Positions 1 to 8,837 of a DNA stretch of 64,000 nt are shown here, piece by piece (the first letter of the stretch is position 1; each line of letters opens with the position of its first letter). The stretch spans positions 186,001-250,000 of the forward strand of contig NZ_BBMA01000002.1 in NCBI RefSeq assembly GCF_000971215.1. The letters are read 5' to 3'. Both the position numbers and the translations under genes were made by a program. The DNA comes from Demequina silvatica (lineage in GTDB: Bacteria; Actinomycetota; Actinomycetes; Actinomycetales; Demequinaceae). A model generated the notes under the pieces. The model worked only from the letters and a program-made list of their open reading frames with translations, ran no database searches and was not told the DNA's origin.

Positions 1-142
1 CGAGGCACCGCGAAGCAATTCGGTCGGCGGGTCCTGCGGCGGCGAGTGGGAGGCACCGTCCACGAGGGAACGCACAACGACGCACCATCATACGCGCGTC
101 AGGCGGGAATCTCAATCCGGGCGAGGGCGTGACGCGCGTCGG
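1..142. other. Non-coding window edge downstream of truA
   Basis: No conserved coding frame, tRNA or clear terminator is visible in these 142 bases. The region may hold the 3' end of the truA unit. Confidence 0.4.
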
Positions 143-1000
143 TCACGGGAGGGTGCGACGCCCTCGGGTAGCCTCGGCGCGCGCGGCGAGCAGCGCATCG
201 TCCGGATACGCCACCTCCTCGAGCGTGAGGCCGTGCGCCGGCGCCACGGCGATCGCCTGCGAGCGGCCCTCGGTGGCCGCCACCATGGCGAGCCAGTCGA
301 CGTCGCGCCTGCCCTGCCCCACCGCGAGCAGCGCGCCCACGAGCGAGCGCACCATCGAGTGGCAGAACGCGTCCGCGCGCACCGTCGCGACCACCAGGCC
401 CGTGTCGGGGCCCTCGGTCTCGCGGCGCCACGAAAGTTCGGTCAGGTCGCGGATGGTGGTGGCGCCCTCGCGGCCGCGGCAGAAGGCCGCGAAGTCGCGC
501 AGGCCCAGCAGGGTGGACGATGCGCGGTTGAGGGCCTCGACATCCACCGGGCGGTCGACGGTCAGGACGTGGCGCCGGGTCAGCACGTCGGGCACCCCGT
601 CCGTGACGCGGTAGGCGTACCGCCGCTGGGTCGCGGAGAAACGGGCGTCGAATCCCTCCGGCGCGATCGAGACCGCCCGGACCACCGCATCGTCCGGAAG
701 CACGCCGTTGAGGCGCGACAGGAGGCCTTCCGCGGGGGTGCGCTGCGCGCGCCCGGGCATCCGCTCCCAGGCGGCGGCGTCGATGTCGACGTGGGCGACC
801 TGGCCGCGGGCGTGGACGCCCGCGTCGGTGCGGCCGGCCACGGTCACGCGGGGACGCTCGTCCTGACGGATGATCCGCGCGAGGGCGTCCTCGAGGACGC
901 CCTGGACGGTCCGCAGCCCCGGCTGGGTCGCCCAGCCGGAGAACTCGGTGCCGTCGTAGGAAAGGTCGAGGCGGGCCCGCACGATCCCGGATGTGATCAT
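143..1000 (-). CDS. truA: tRNA pseudouridine synthase A
   Basis: The 285-residue product isomerises uridines 38-40 of the tRNA anticodon arm to pseudouridine. The catalytic motif [12 protein letters not shown] is visible, with the nucleophile Asp at about residue 59. The N-terminal [13 protein letters not shown] and the C-terminal [16 protein letters not shown] segments fit the TruA family, and the length is normal. It ends the leftward rplQ-side operon, 38 nt after rplQ, the usual place in actinobacteria. The ATG follows a purine-rich GAGG-type site. Two copies of the repeated word CGCATCGTCC lie inside the gene (194 and 686). Family assignment is secure; the start could be a few codons later (GTG at VRARLDL). 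Confidence 0.95.
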   Translation of the reverse strand: MITSGIVRARLDLSYDGTEFSGWATQPGLRTVQGVLEDALARIIRQDERPRVTVAGRTDAGVHARGQVAHVDIDAAAWERMPGRAQRTPAEGLLSRLNGVLPDDAVVRAVSIAPEGFDARFSATQRRYAYRVTDGVPDVLTRRHVLTVDRPVDVEALNRASSTLLGLRDFAAFCRGREGATTIRDLTELSWRRETEGPDTGLVVATVRADAFCHSMVRSLVGALLAVGQGRRDVDWLAMVAATEGRSQAIAVAPAHGLTLEEVAYPDDALLAARAEATRGRRTLP

Positions 1001-1038
1001 GCGGACCCGCCTCGGGTCACCTTCAAGGAAGGCGGAGA

Positions 1039-1569
1039 CTACTTGGTCTCGGCGGCGTCGTCGGTCGCCTCGGCCGCGGGGGCCTCGGTCTCCTCGACAA
1101 CCTCGACGGTCTCCTCGGCGACGGGCGCCTCCTCGACCTTCTCGGCCTTCTTCGGCGCGGCCTTCTTGGCGGCCTTCTCGGCCTCCTTGGTCACAGCCTT
1201 CTTGGCAGGGGCACCGAACTCGACGAGCTCGATGACGGCCATGGGGGCGTTGTCGCCCTTGCGGTTGCCGACCTTGGTGATGCGGGTGTAGCCGCCGTCA
1301 CGCTCGGCGAAGCCGGGGCCGATCTCCGCGAAGAGCTTGTGGACGACGCCCTTGTCCGAGATGATCCCGAGCACCTTGCGGCGCGAGGCGAGGTCGCCGC
1401 GCTTGGCGAAGGTGACGAGACGCTCGGCGTACGGGCGCAGGCGCTTGGCCTTGGTCACGGTGGTGGTGATGCGGCCGTGCTCGAACAGGCTCTGCGAGAG
1501 GTTCGCGAGCATGTGACGCTCGTGCGCGGGACCGCCGCCCAGGCGGGCGCCCTTGGTGGGGGTAGGCAT
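1039..1569 (-). CDS. rplQ: 50S ribosomal protein L17 with a long charged C-terminal tail
   Basis: L17 binds the large subunit near the peptide exit tunnel. Residues 1-118 match the bacterial L17 core ([19 protein letters not shown], then [19 protein letters not shown]). About 58 further residues are Ala/Lys-rich, then Glu/Ala/Thr-rich, with no conserved fold. Similar low-complexity tails are common on actinobacterial L17. It lies between rpoA (18 nt upstream) and truA, in the classical alpha operon order. The ATG is clear. Confidence 0.97.
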   Translation of the reverse strand: MPTPTKGARLGGGPAHERHMLANLSQSLFEHGRITTTVTKAKRLRPYAERLVTFAKRGDLASRRKVLGIISDKGVVHKLFAEIGPGFAERDGGYTRITKVGNRKGDNAPMAVIELVEFGAPAKKAVTKEAEKAAKKAAPKKAEKVEEAPVAEETVEVVEETEAPAAEATDDAAETK

Positions 1570-1587
1570 GATTGAGAATTCTCCTTG

Positions 1588-2574
1588 TTACTCGTCGCTG
1601 CCCGAGAAGTACACGGACGAGCTGCTGTCGTACTCGACAGCGCTGTCCTTCAGGGAGAAGCCCAGCTCGGCGAGCTTCTCCTTGACCTCGGTGATCGACT
1701 TCTGGCCGAAGTTGCGGATGTCCATGAGGTCCGCCTCGGAACGCGCGGTGAGCTCGCCCACGGTGTGGATGCCCTCGCGCTTGAGGCAGTTGTAGGACCG
1801 CTGCGTGAGGTTGAGCTCCTCGATCGGCTGGTTGTAGTCCTCCTCGAGCGACTCGTCCGTGTCCGACGGGCCGATCTCGATGCCCTCGGCGGCCTCGTTG
1901 AGGCTGCGGGCGAGCGAGAAGAGCTCGACGAGCGTCGCGCCTGCGGACGCCACGGCGTCACGGGGCGAGATCGAGGACTTGGTCTCGACGTCGATGACCA
2001 GCTCGTCGAAGTCCGTGCGCTGCGCGACACGGGTGGCCTCGACCTTGTAGGTCACCTTGAGGACGGGCGAGTAGATCGAGTCGACGGGGATCTGGCCGAT
2101 CTCCGCGTCGTAGCTCTTGTTCATCGCCGCGGGCACGTAGCCGCGACCACGCTCGACCGTGAGCTCGACCTCGAACTTCGCCTTCGCGTTGAGGGTCGCG
2201 ATGTGGAGGTCCGGGTTGTGGATCTCGACGCCGGCCGGGGGCTGGATGTCAGCACCGGTGACGACGCCCGCGCCCGACTTGCGCAGGTACATCACGACGG
2301 GCTCGTCGTTCTCCGACGAGACCACGAGGTTCTTGAGGTTGAGCAGGATCTCGGTCACGTCCTCCTTCACCCCGTCGATGGTGGTGAACTCGTGGAGGAC
2401 GCCCTCGAAGCGCACCGACGTCACGGCCGCGCCCGGGATGGACGACAGGAGCGTGCGGCGGAGCGAGTTGCCGAGCGTGTAGCCGAAGCCCGGCTCGAGC
2501 GGCTTGAGCGAGAACTGCGAACGGTTCTCCGAGATGACCTTCTCGGTCAGCGTGGGACGCTGTGCGATCAGCAC
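1588..2574 (-). CDS. rpoA: RNA polymerase alpha subunit
   Basis: The alpha subunit starts RNA polymerase assembly and contacts UP elements and activators through its C-terminal domain. The N-terminal dimerisation domain has the motif [19 protein letters not shown] flexible acidic linker ([18 protein letters not shown]) leads into the alphaCTD ([20 protein letters not shown]). I chose the GTG at 2574 ([12 protein letters not shown], 328 aa) because AAAGGA lies a few bases upstream and family members begin this way; an ATG seven codons earlier is possible. A 154-nt gap with three hairpins separates it from rpsK. Confidence 0.96.
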   Translation of the reverse strand: MLIAQRPTLTEKVISENRSQFSLKPLEPGFGYTLGNSLRRTLLSSIPGAAVTSVRFEGVLHEFTTIDGVKEDVTEILLNLKNLVVSSENDEPVVMYLRKSGAGVVTGADIQPPAGVEIHNPDLHIATLNAKAKFEVELTVERGRGYVPAAMNKSYDAEIGQIPVDSIYSPVLKVTYKVEATRVAQRTDFDELVIDVETKSSISPRDAVASAGATLVELFSLARSLNEAAEGIEIGPSDTDESLEEDYNQPIEELNLTQRSYNCLKREGIHTVGELTARSEADLMDIRNFGQKSITEVKEKLAELGFSLKDSAVEYDSSSSVYFSGSDE

Positions 2575-2589
2575 GGTTGTTTCCTTTCC

Positions 2590-2694
2590 GAGCATCCGCT
2601 ATCTGATGCTCGAGCGTTCCCCGCCGGGTTCGGTCCGGCGGGGGCCAGAAGCCTGGAATGGTGCGGCCACGGGCCGATGCGCTGCATCGGCCCG
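2590..2694 (-). other. Cluster of three hairpins between rpsK and rpoA
   Basis: Three perfect inverted repeats sit in the 154-nt gap: 2590-2596/2605-2611 (7 bp), 2619-2627/2635-2643 (9 bp, 7-nt loop) and 2670-2680/2684-2694 (11 bp, 3-nt loop). None is followed by a clear U-run in the leftward direction, so complete termination looks unlikely. They could be processing or partial attenuation sites that set the rpoA level against the upstream ribosomal genes. That role is inferred. Confidence 0.5.
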
Positions 2695-2728
2695 CGACCG
2701 GGAGCGCGTGTCTCCACGCGCGGGCGTG

Positions 2729-3118
2729 CTAGTTGCGGCGGCGCTTCGGCGGGCGGCAGCCGTTGTGCGCCTGCGGGGTGACGTCCTTGATGGAGGTCAC
2801 CTCGAGGCCGGCGGCGGTCAGCGAGCGGATCGCGGTGTCGCGGCCCGAGCCCGGGCCCTTGACGAACACGTCGACCTTGCTCATGCCCGCGTCCTGCGCA
2901 CGGCGCGCGGCGGCCTCGGCGGCCATCTGCGCGGCGTACGGGGTGGACTTGCGGGAGCCCTTGAAGCCGACCTGGCCCGACGACGACCACGACACGACGG
3001 CACCCGAGGGGTCCGTGATGGAGATGATCGTGTTGTTGAAGGTGGACTTGATGTGCGCCTGACCGTGCGCGACGGTCTTCTTGATCTTCTTGCGCGGCTT
3101 GCGAGTAGGAGCGGCCAT
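2729..3118 (-). CDS. rpsK: 30S ribosomal protein S11
   Basis: S11 forms part of the platform of the small subunit, close to the mRNA exit and the Shine-Dalgarno helix. The 129 residues include the conserved [24 protein letters not shown] and the C-terminal [17 protein letters not shown]. The basic N-terminus and length are normal. It follows rpsM by 3 nt and is presumably translationally coupled to it. Confidence 0.98.
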   Translation of the reverse strand: MAAPTRKPRKKIKKTVAHGQAHIKSTFNNTIISITDPSGAVVSWSSSGQVGFKGSRKSTPYAAQMAAEAAARRAQDAGMSKVDVFVKGPGSGRDTAIRSLTAAGLEVTSIKDVTPQAHNGCRPPKRRRN

Positions 3119-3121
3119 GTC

Positions 3122-3490
3122 TTACTTCTTCTTTCCGGCGACGGTCTTCTTGCGGCCCTTGCGGGTGCGGGCGTTGGTCTTGGTGCGCTGACCACGGACG
3201 GGCATGCCGCGGCGGTGGCGGAGACCCTGGTAGTTACCGATCTCGACCTTGCGGCGGATGTCGGCGGCCACCTCGCGGCGCAGGTCGCCCTCGACGGTGA
3301 AGTTGGCCTCGATGTAGTCACGGATCGCGACGAGCTGGTCGTCGTCCGCGTCCTTGACGCGCAGGTCCGGGCTGATGCCGGTCGCTGCGAGGATCTGCTC
3401 GGCGCGGGTGCGGCCGACGCCGTAGATGTAGGTAAGTGCGATCACCATGCGCTTGTCGCGCGGGATGTCGACACCGACGATGCGTGCCAT
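3122..3490 (-). CDS. rpsM: 30S ribosomal protein S13
   Basis: S13 sits in the head of the small subunit and contacts P-site tRNA and the 50S bridge B1. The 122 residues carry the helix-hairpin-helix segment [14 protein letters not shown] and the basic tail [20 protein letters not shown]. The C-terminus ends in lysines. It is followed closely by rpsK and preceded by rpmJ at 125 nt. That gap contains a short 7-bp stem (3556-3562/3569-3575). Confidence 0.98.
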   Translation of the reverse strand: MARIVGVDIPRDKRMVIALTYIYGVGRTRAEQILAATGISPDLRVKDADDDQLVAIRDYIEANFTVEGDLRREVAADIRRKVEIGNYQGLRHRRGMPVRGQRTKTNARTRKGRKKTVAGKKK

Positions 3491-3615
3491 TGCTGGTTCT
3501 ACTCCATCAGTAGTCGGAGGTCTGACGCTCGACCGCCCCGCTGATCAGTCGCGGGCCCCGGCCTCCGAGCCGGGGGTTTGATGCATAGGGTCGAACGAGG
3601 ATGTTCTGGGTGTGT

Positions 3616-3729
3616 CTAGCCCTGACGCTGCTTGTGGCGCAGGTTCTCGCAGATGACCATCACTCGGCCATTGCGTCGGATCACCTTGCACTTGTCGCAG
3701 ATGGGCTTGACGCTGGGCTTAACCTTCAT
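3616..3729 (-). CDS. rpmJ: 50S ribosomal protein L36
   Basis: This is a 37-residue protein reading [19 protein letters not shown] at its N-terminus and ending HKQRQG. It has the Cys-X2-Cys, a third Cys and the His of the zinc-binding L36 type, so it is the zinc-containing (C+) form. It lies between infA and rpsM, the standard bacterial position. It is easy to miss because of its length, but codon by codon it is unambiguous. Confidence 0.97.
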   Translation of the reverse strand: MKVKPSVKPICDKCKVIRRNGRVMVICENLRHKQRQG

Positions 3730-3777
3730 GGTTCTTTCCTGCGTCGTCGTCGCGCACGGGTGCGCTCGGACGGCGGC

Positions 3778-3999
3778 TCACTTGTAGCGGTAGACGATCC
3801 GGCCGCGGGACAGGTCATAGGGGCTGAGCTCCACCACCACGCGGTCCTCGGGGAGGATCCTGATGTAGTGCTGGCGCATCTTGCCGGAGATGTGAGCGAG
3901 CACCAGGTGCCCGTTCGTCAGCTCCACTCGGAACGAAGCGTTCGGCAGTGCTTCCACCACCACGCCCTCGACCTCGATGACTCCGTCTTTCTTGGCCAT
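3778..3999 (-). CDS. infA: Translation initiation factor IF-1
   Basis: IF-1 blocks the ribosomal A site during initiation and supports IF-2 and IF-3. The product is 73 residues ([20 protein letters not shown] to [10 protein letters not shown]), a single S1-type OB fold of standard length. I place the start at the ATG of MAKKDG; a longer frame upstream is not conserved. A strong promoter (TTGAGA, 17 bp, TATAGT at 4057-4085) gives a leader of about 50 nt, so infA starts its own unit here instead of being read only from the secY-adk-map genes. Confidence 0.97.
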   Translation of the reverse strand: MAKKDGVIEVEGVVVEALPNASFRVELTNGHLVLAHISGKMRQHYIRILPEDRVVVELSPYDLSRGRIVYRYK

Positions 4000-4056
4000 T
4001 ACTCCGCTAACGTTGGTTGACAGGGAATGCGGGCGCGCAAAAACGCCCAACGGAAA

Positions 4057-4085
4057 ACTATACGGCAATCTCCGGCCCGTCTCAA
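4057..4085 (-). promoter_or_regulatory. Promoter of the infA-rpmJ-rpsM-rpsK-rpoA-rplQ-truA unit
   Basis: On the minus strand there is TTGAGA (4080-4085), a 17-bp spacer and TATAGT (4057-4062). This is one of the closest matches to the housekeeping consensus in the window. The predicted transcription start is near 4050, about 50 nt before the infA ATG. Confidence 0.75.
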
Positions 4086-4146
4086 CCGGCGCCGCGCATC
4101 GTCGCGCGGGCACGGGGACGCCGGGCGACGCCGCCCCGTCAGCCTG

Positions 4147-4452
4147 TCAGCGGAACGAGTTGCGCAGGCGCTGCACCGCGAGACCCGAGATGCGCGGGTC
4201 GCGGTGGTCGGCGAGCCGGCGGACCACCGACGAGGGGGTGCGCGCGTTGCCGAGCAGCGCGCTCAGCACGTCGAGGCTCGAGTCGTGTCCCAGCGACACG
4301 AGGGCGCCCATGGGGCAGTCGCTGCGGGCGGCGACGGCCGCCCGCACGTGCGGGTCGCGATGGACCGCGAGCGGCAGGAGCTCGGAGCCGCTGATCTCAG
4401 GGTTGAGCGCCCGCACCACGTCCTCGGATGCCCCGCTGGCCGGAACCACCAC
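4147..4452 (-). CDS. Short LRV/HEAT-like repeat protein (copy A)
   Basis: This 101-residue protein consists of about three helical repeats of roughly 24 residues. Visible units are HRDPHVRAAVAARSDCPMG, LVSLGHDSSLDVLSALLGN and VVRRLADHRDPRISGLAVQR. The pattern resembles the leucine-rich-repeat-variant (LRV) and HEAT families, which form solenoids for protein binding. The GTG start has a good GGGAGG site six bases upstream. It is the first and shortest of three paralogues between infA and map. It carries a single Cys, in the shared RxDCPxG motif. The partner and function are unknown. Confidence 0.75.
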   Translation of the reverse strand: MVVPASGASEDVVRALNPEISGSELLPLAVHRDPHVRAAVAARSDCPMGALVSLGHDSSLDVLSALLGNARTPSSVVRRLADHRDPRISGLAVQRLRNSFR

Positions 4453-4587
4453 CGCGTACCTCCCGCACTTGTCCTTTGGGAAAGTATCCTCCGAGTCCCC
4501 TGGATCCGGGCAAATCTCTGTGAGGAATCAGACATGCCGTCACGTATCCGACACACGGCTCCTCCGGCGGGGGCCCGCGCGCTCCCG

Positions 4588-5208
4588 TCAGTGCGCGGGT
4601 CGCGGGGGCTGCCGAGGCGGCACGGCGGGCCTAGGCGGGAGCACGCGGTCGGGGCGGTCCCCCACGGGCGAGCGCTCCTGCGGCGGCGCGCCCCGCGGGG
4701 TCGACGGGCGGTCCGCGAGCTCGGCGAGGCCCGCGCCCCGCGCGACGCCGGAGGTCCCGCCCGGGGCGGCGACCACCTCGCCCGAGAGCGAACGGCGCGC
4801 GAGCCGCGCCACCTCCTCGCGACGGTGAGCCGCGAGCCGCTCGAGCACCGTGCGCGGCGTGGCCGAGTTCCGCGCCAGCGCCTTGAGCACGGACAGATCG
4901 CGGTCGAGCGCGAGCACCCCCGCGATCGCTCCCGCGAGTCCCGCGCCCGACGCGAGCGCCACCCGCACGGAGGCGCGCCTGTCGTGCGCGAGCGTGGCCT
5001 GCATGCCCAGCGGGCAGTCGGGACGCGCCGCGATCGCCTCGCGCACCGCGGGCTCACGGTGCTCCACCAGCACGAACAGGCGCTCGCGCGGCAGCCCGTC
5101 GGACCGCGCCTCCATGACCACCGCCCGCAGGCCGTCGTCGCGCGCCTCGCCCGCCACCGGCACTCCGGATGCTGCCATCAGCGCCCGGGACCACCCGTCG
5201 TCGCCCAC
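4588..5208 (-). CDS. LRV/HEAT-like repeat protein (copy B)
   Basis: The 206-residue product has repeats in residues 40-145, for example VEHREPAVREAIAARPDCPLG, LAHDRRASVRVALASG and VLERLAAHRREEVARLA. The last 60 residues are rich in Pro, Arg and Gly and look disordered (ending PRPAVPPRQPPRPAH). A GGGAGG site precedes the GTG start. It shares the RxDCPxG motif and repeat register with its two neighbours, so the three probably arose by tandem duplication. No catalytic residues or signal peptide are visible. A cytoplasmic scaffold role is inferred. Confidence 0.75.
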   Translation of the reverse strand: MGDDGWSRALMAASGVPVAGEARDDGLRAVVMEARSDGLPRERLFVLVEHREPAVREAIAARPDCPLGMQATLAHDRRASVRVALASGAGLAGAIAGVLALDRDLSVLKALARNSATPRTVLERLAAHRREEVARLARRSLSGEVVAAPGGTSGVARGAGLAELADRPSTPRGAPPQERSPVGDRPDRVLPPRPAVPPRQPPRPAH

Positions 5209-5314
5209 CGTGTCCTCCCGCTCTCGGTGACGGGAGGCTAGGCGCCGCGGATGAGCAACGCCTGTCGCTCAGGTGACGGGCCGGTTGCGAGCGGGCGAAG
5301 CGTGGGTAGCGGGC

Positions 5315-5935
5315 CTAAGCGTCGATGGGCGGACGGAAGCCGCGGACCGGCGCCGTGCGCGTGGGCCGGGGCATCAGCGGCTCACCCTGCTCGACGTGCG
5401 GATCGGCCGCCGCCATCGCCTCATCGGCGGCCGCCTCGAGGCTCGCCGCGGCGCTCTCCGCCAGCATCGCCGCGCGGCGCGCCTGCGACTCCTCGAACAC
5501 GCGGTCACGCAGCTCGGGCGTGTGCCGGTCCTCGCCCGCCGCGGCGAGGGCACGGGCGTCGAGGGCCGCGCCGGCCGCCGTCCTCACCTCGCCCTTCCTG
5601 TGCGACGCGAGGATCTCGAGCACGTCCTGCGTGACCGCCGGGTTGCCCGCGACCGCGCACGCCACCGCCGGCTGGCGGTCGTGGGCGAGGTAATCGAGGA
5701 TCGAGTGCAGCACCTTGGGGTTCGCGGCCATCGCGGCCCGTACCGGCACCGCGTGGTCGTGCGCGAGCGTCACCATCAGCCCGAACGGGCAGTCCTCGCG
5801 CCGGGCGATCGCCTCACGCACCAGCGCGTTGCGCGATCCGCCCAGCTCCTGGATCCGTTCCTTGGCCAGCCCCGGTGCGGCCGCCTCCTCGACGTCCGCG
5901 CTCGCTCCGGGAGCATAGGAAAACCCTCGCGCCAT
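5315..5935 (-). CDS. LRV/HEAT-like repeat protein (copy C)
   Basis: The 206-residue product has four to five clear repeats between residues 35 and 130: VREAIARREDCPFGLMVTL, VPVRAAMAANPKVLHSILDY, PAVACAVAGNPAVTQDVLEI and ASHRKGEVRTAAG. A predicted coiled, Ala/Glu-rich helix follows (about 150-185), then a Pro/Arg tail. The ATG follows GAGGAGGGG. The regular N-P-x(5)-L repeat signature makes this the best-preserved member of the trio. Function is unknown; by family it should bind protein or possibly nucleic acid. Confidence 0.78.
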   Translation of the reverse strand: MARGFSYAPGASADVEEAAAPGLAKERIQELGGSRNALVREAIARREDCPFGLMVTLAHDHAVPVRAAMAANPKVLHSILDYLAHDRQPAVACAVAGNPAVTQDVLEILASHRKGEVRTAAGAALDARALAAAGEDRHTPELRDRVFEESQARRAAMLAESAAASLEAAADEAMAAADPHVEQGEPLMPRPTRTAPVRGFRPPIDA

Positions 5936-6084
5936 GGCGCCCCTCCTCAGCAGGCCGGCGTCGGGAGCGCCGGTTGAGGCGACGCTAACCCGCCTGTTTT
6001 GCGCCTGGATACCGCGGAGGTAACGCTTGCGTGAACGCGTGTGCGGTGGGCCACACCAGGGACGATGCGCGGGTCGCCGCTCCC
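5936..6084 (-). other. Intergenic region between map and the LRV genes
   Basis: This 149-nt gap holds a TAGCGT -10-like box near 5977-5982 on the minus strand, which could serve LRV copy C, and an exact GGACGATGCG word at 6060-6069. I see no convincing terminator for the secY-adk-map unit. Confidence 0.4.
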
Positions 6085-6894
6085 CTAGGGCGCGACGGGC
6101 GTGACGCCGAGGGGCGCGAGCCGGGACGCGCCGCCGTCGGCGGCGGTCAGCACCCAGATGCCGTCCTCGTGCACGGCGATCGAGTGCTCCCAGTGGGCGG
6201 CGCGCGAGCCGTCGAGCGAGACGACCGTCCACTCGTCGTTGAGGACCGCCGAATCGGGGGTGCCGATCACCAGCATGGGCTCGATCGCGAGGCACATGCC
6301 GGGCTTCACGCGCGGGCTGCGGCCGCGCACCCGGTAGTTGGGGACGTCGGGCTCCATGTGCATCTCGGTGCCGATGCCGTGGCCCACATAGCCCTCGAGC
6401 GGGTGGAGCCTGGCCTCGTCGGCCACGTCCTCGATCGCGGCCGAGACGTCGGAGATGCGATCCGCGGTGGCGAGGGCGGCGATGCCGGCCCACAGCGCGC
6501 GCTCGGTCGCCTTCACGAGCGCGAGGTCGGCCTTCGCGAGCGGCTCCCCCACGATGAAGGAGATCGCGCTGTCGCCGTGCCAGCCCTCGACGATCGCACC
6601 GCAGTCCACCGACACCAGGTCGCCCTCGGCGAGCACCCGGTCGCCGGGGATGCCGTGGACGACCTCCTCGTTGACGGAGACGCACGCGGTCGCGGGGAAG
6701 CCGTGGTAGCCGAGGAAGTTCGACGTGGCGCCGGCCTCCGCGATGACGCGTGACGCGGCGGCATCCAGGTCGCCGGTGGTGGCGCCGGGCACGGCGGCCT
6801 CCTTCGCGGCGGCGAGCGCGCGCTGGACGATCACGCCGGCGCGGGCCATCACCCGCATCTCCTCGCGGGACTTCAGCTGGATGCGTCCCGACAT
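6085..6894 (-). CDS. map: Type I methionine aminopeptidase
   Basis: The enzyme removes the initiator methionine from nascent proteins. The 269 residues contain the five metal ligands of the pita-bread fold: two Asp in LVSVDCGAIVEGWHGDSAI, His in YVGHGIGTEMH, Glu in CLAIEPM and Glu in the final HWEHSIAV segment. There is no N-terminal zinc-finger extension, so it is the short type Ia form. It follows adk by 2 nt, in the conserved secY-adk-map order. The ATG is well supported. Confidence 0.97.
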   Translation of the reverse strand: MSGRIQLKSREEMRVMARAGVIVQRALAAAKEAAVPGATTGDLDAAASRVIAEAGATSNFLGYHGFPATACVSVNEEVVHGIPGDRVLAEGDLVSVDCGAIVEGWHGDSAISFIVGEPLAKADLALVKATERALWAGIAALATADRISDVSAAIEDVADEARLHPLEGYVGHGIGTEMHMEPDVPNYRVRGRSPRVKPGMCLAIEPMLVIGTPDSAVLNDEWTVVSLDGSRAAHWEHSIAVHEDGIWVLTAADGGASRLAPLGVTPVAP

Positions 6895-6896
6895 CG

Positions 6897-7460
6897 TCAG
6901 CGGGCGACGGCGGCGACGAGGCGCTCGGTGACCTCGTCGATCTCGCCCAGGCCGTCGACCTGGACCAGCAGCCCGCGGCCGGCGTAGAACGCGGTCAGCG
7001 GCGCGGTGGAGGTCGCGTACACCTCGAGGCGCTTGCGGATCACCGGCTCGGTGTCGTCGGCGCGGCCCTCGATCTCGGCGCGCTTGAGGAGGCGCTCGGT
7101 CACCACGTCGAAGTCGGCCGTGATCTCGATGGCGACGTCGAGCTCGACGCCCAGGTCCGCGAGCATCGAGTCGAGCTCGACCGCCTGCTCGGGGTTGCGC
7201 GGGTAACCGTCCAGGAGGAACCCGGCCGCCGCATCGTCCTCCGCGAGGCGGGCGCGCACCATGGCGTTCGTGACCTCGTCGGGGACCAGCTGGCCCGCGT
7301 TCATGTACTCCTGTGCCTTGCGGCCGAGCTCGGTGCCGCCCTTGACGTTCGCGCGGAAGATGTCGCCCGTCGAGATCGCGGGGACGCCGAACCGCTCCGT
7401 GAGGCGGGCGGCCTGGGTGCCCTTGCCGGCACCGGGAGGACCAAGGAGGACTGCACGCAT
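6897..7460 (-). CDS. adk: Adenylate kinase
   Basis: The enzyme interconverts ATP + AMP and 2 ADP. The 187-residue protein has the P-loop GPPGAGKGTQ at residues 7-16, the NMP-binding ISTGDIFRANV and the LLDGYPRNPEQ motif. The LID is the short form without zinc-binding cysteines, as is usual in actinobacteria. The ATG overlaps the secY stop by one base (TAATG), so the genes are translationally coupled. An exact CGCATCGTCC word lies inside the gene at 7230. Confidence 0.97.
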   Translation of the reverse strand: MRAVLLGPPGAGKGTQAARLTERFGVPAISTGDIFRANVKGGTELGRKAQEYMNAGQLVPDEVTNAMVRARLAEDDAAAGFLLDGYPRNPEQAVELDSMLADLGVELDVAIEITADFDVVTERLLKRAEIEGRADDTEPVIRKRLEVYATSTAPLTAFYAGRGLLVQVDGLGEIDEVTERLVAAVAR

Positions 7461-8758
7461 TACTTGAGGAACCCTTCGTAGTGGTGCTGCTCGAGCTGGG
7501 ACTGGATGCGCTTCACCGTGTCGAGACCCACGCCCACGAGGATGAGGATCGAGGTGCCGCCGAACGGGATCGAGGCGGACAGGCCGAGCGCGACGAACAG
7601 CAGGGTCGGCACCAGCGCGACGAGAGCGAGGTACAGCGAGCCGGCGGCCGTGATGCGGGAGAGCACGTAGTCGAGGAACTCCGCGGTGGGGGTGCCGGGA
7701 CGGATGCCAGGGATGAAGCCGCCGTACTTCTTCATGTCGTCGGCGACCTCGGTCGGGTTGAACGTGATCGCGGTGTAGAAGTACGCGAAGAACACGATCA
7801 GGAGGATGTAGAGCGCGATGTGCAGCGGAGCGCTCGGCGAGGCGACGTGGTCGTTGAGCCACACGACCCAGCCGGACGGGTCGTCCGCCTGGAACTGGAT
7901 GATCACCTGCGGGATGGTGAGCAGCGAGGACGCGAAGATCACGGGGATGATGCCCGCCATGTTGATCTTCAGCGGGATGTAGGTCGACGAGCCGCCGAGC
8001 ATCTTGCGGCCGACCATGCGCTTCGCGTACTGCACCGGGATGCGGCGCTGGGACTGCTCCACGAAGACCACCGCGGCGATGACGATCAGCAGCACGATCG
8101 CGGTGAACAGCGTGTTGCGCGGGCCGTTCGACGAGTTCCAGATCGAGGAGACGATGCCGGGGAAGCCCGCCGCGACCGACGTGAAGATGAGGAGCGACAT
8201 GCCGTTGCCGACGCCGCGCTCCGTGATGCGCTCGCCGAGCCACATGATGAAGATGGTGCCCGCGGTCATGGTGAGCACCATGGTGAGGATGACGTTCCAC
8301 GAGTCGTTCGGGATGACCGGGACCGAGCAGCCGGGGAAGAAGATGTCGTTGCGCGCCATCGTGATGTACGAGGCGGACTGGATCGCGGCGAAGCCGACGG
8401 TGATGTAGCGCGTGTACTGCGTCAGCTTGGCCTGACCCTCGGAGCCCTCCTTGTGGAGCGTCTCGAAACGAGGGATCAGCACGCGCAGCAGCTGCACGAT
8501 GATCGACGCGGTGATGTACGGCATGATGCCGAGCGCGAAGATGGACAGCTGCAGGAGCGCGCCGCCCGAGAAGAGGTTGAGGATCGCGAAGCCGGCGTTG
8601 GTGCTCGTCTGCGCCAGGCAGAGCTCGACGTTGCCGTAGTCCACGCCGGGCGTGGGGATCGCGACGCCGAGGCGGTAGACGGCGATGATGCCGATGGTGA
8701 AGAGGAGCTTCTTCCGAAGATCCGGAGTGCGGAACGCACTCATGAAGCCACTCAGCAT
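7460..8758 (-). CDS. secY: Preprotein translocase subunit SecY
   Basis: SecY is the channel of the Sec translocon in the cytoplasmic membrane. The 432 residues have ten hydrophobic segments starting with KLLFTIGIIAVYRLGVAIPT. The C-terminal cytoplasmic loop GFIPGIRPGTPTAEFL is the conserved SecA/ribosome contact. I place the start at MLSGFMSAFRTP, with GGAGG a few bases upstream. A strong hairpin separates it from rplO, and a possible TATCCT -10 box lies between that hairpin and the start codon. Confidence 0.97.
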   Translation of the reverse strand: MLSGFMSAFRTPDLRKKLLFTIGIIAVYRLGVAIPTPGVDYGNVELCLAQTSTNAGFAILNLFSGGALLQLSIFALGIMPYITASIIVQLLRVLIPRFETLHKEGSEGQAKLTQYTRYITVGFAAIQSASYITMARNDIFFPGCSVPVIPNDSWNVILTMVLTMTAGTIFIMWLGERITERGVGNGMSLLIFTSVAAGFPGIVSSIWNSSNGPRNTLFTAIVLLIVIAAVVFVEQSQRRIPVQYAKRMVGRKMLGGSSTYIPLKINMAGIIPVIFASSLLTIPQVIIQFQADDPSGWVVWLNDHVASPSAPLHIALYILLIVFFAYFYTAITFNPTEVADDMKKYGGFIPGIRPGTPTAEFLDYVLSRITAAGSLYLALVALVPTLLFVALGLSASIPFGGTSILILVGVGLDTVKRIQSQLEQHHYEGFLK

Positions 8759-8797
8759 TGATCCTCCAGGGAAATCAGAACAGGAAGAGGATACGCG

Positions 8798-8827
8798 ACC
8801 GGGCCCGTCCTTCAGGACGGGCCCGGT
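8798..8827 (-). terminator. Hairpin between rplO and secY
   Basis: A perfect 13-bp GC-rich stem (8798-8810/8815-8827) with a TTCA/TGAA tetraloop starts 11 nt after the rplO stop. No U-run follows leftward. It probably ends or attenuates the long ribosomal transcript before secY. Confidence 0.6.
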
Positions 8828-8837
8828 GCGATCACTG

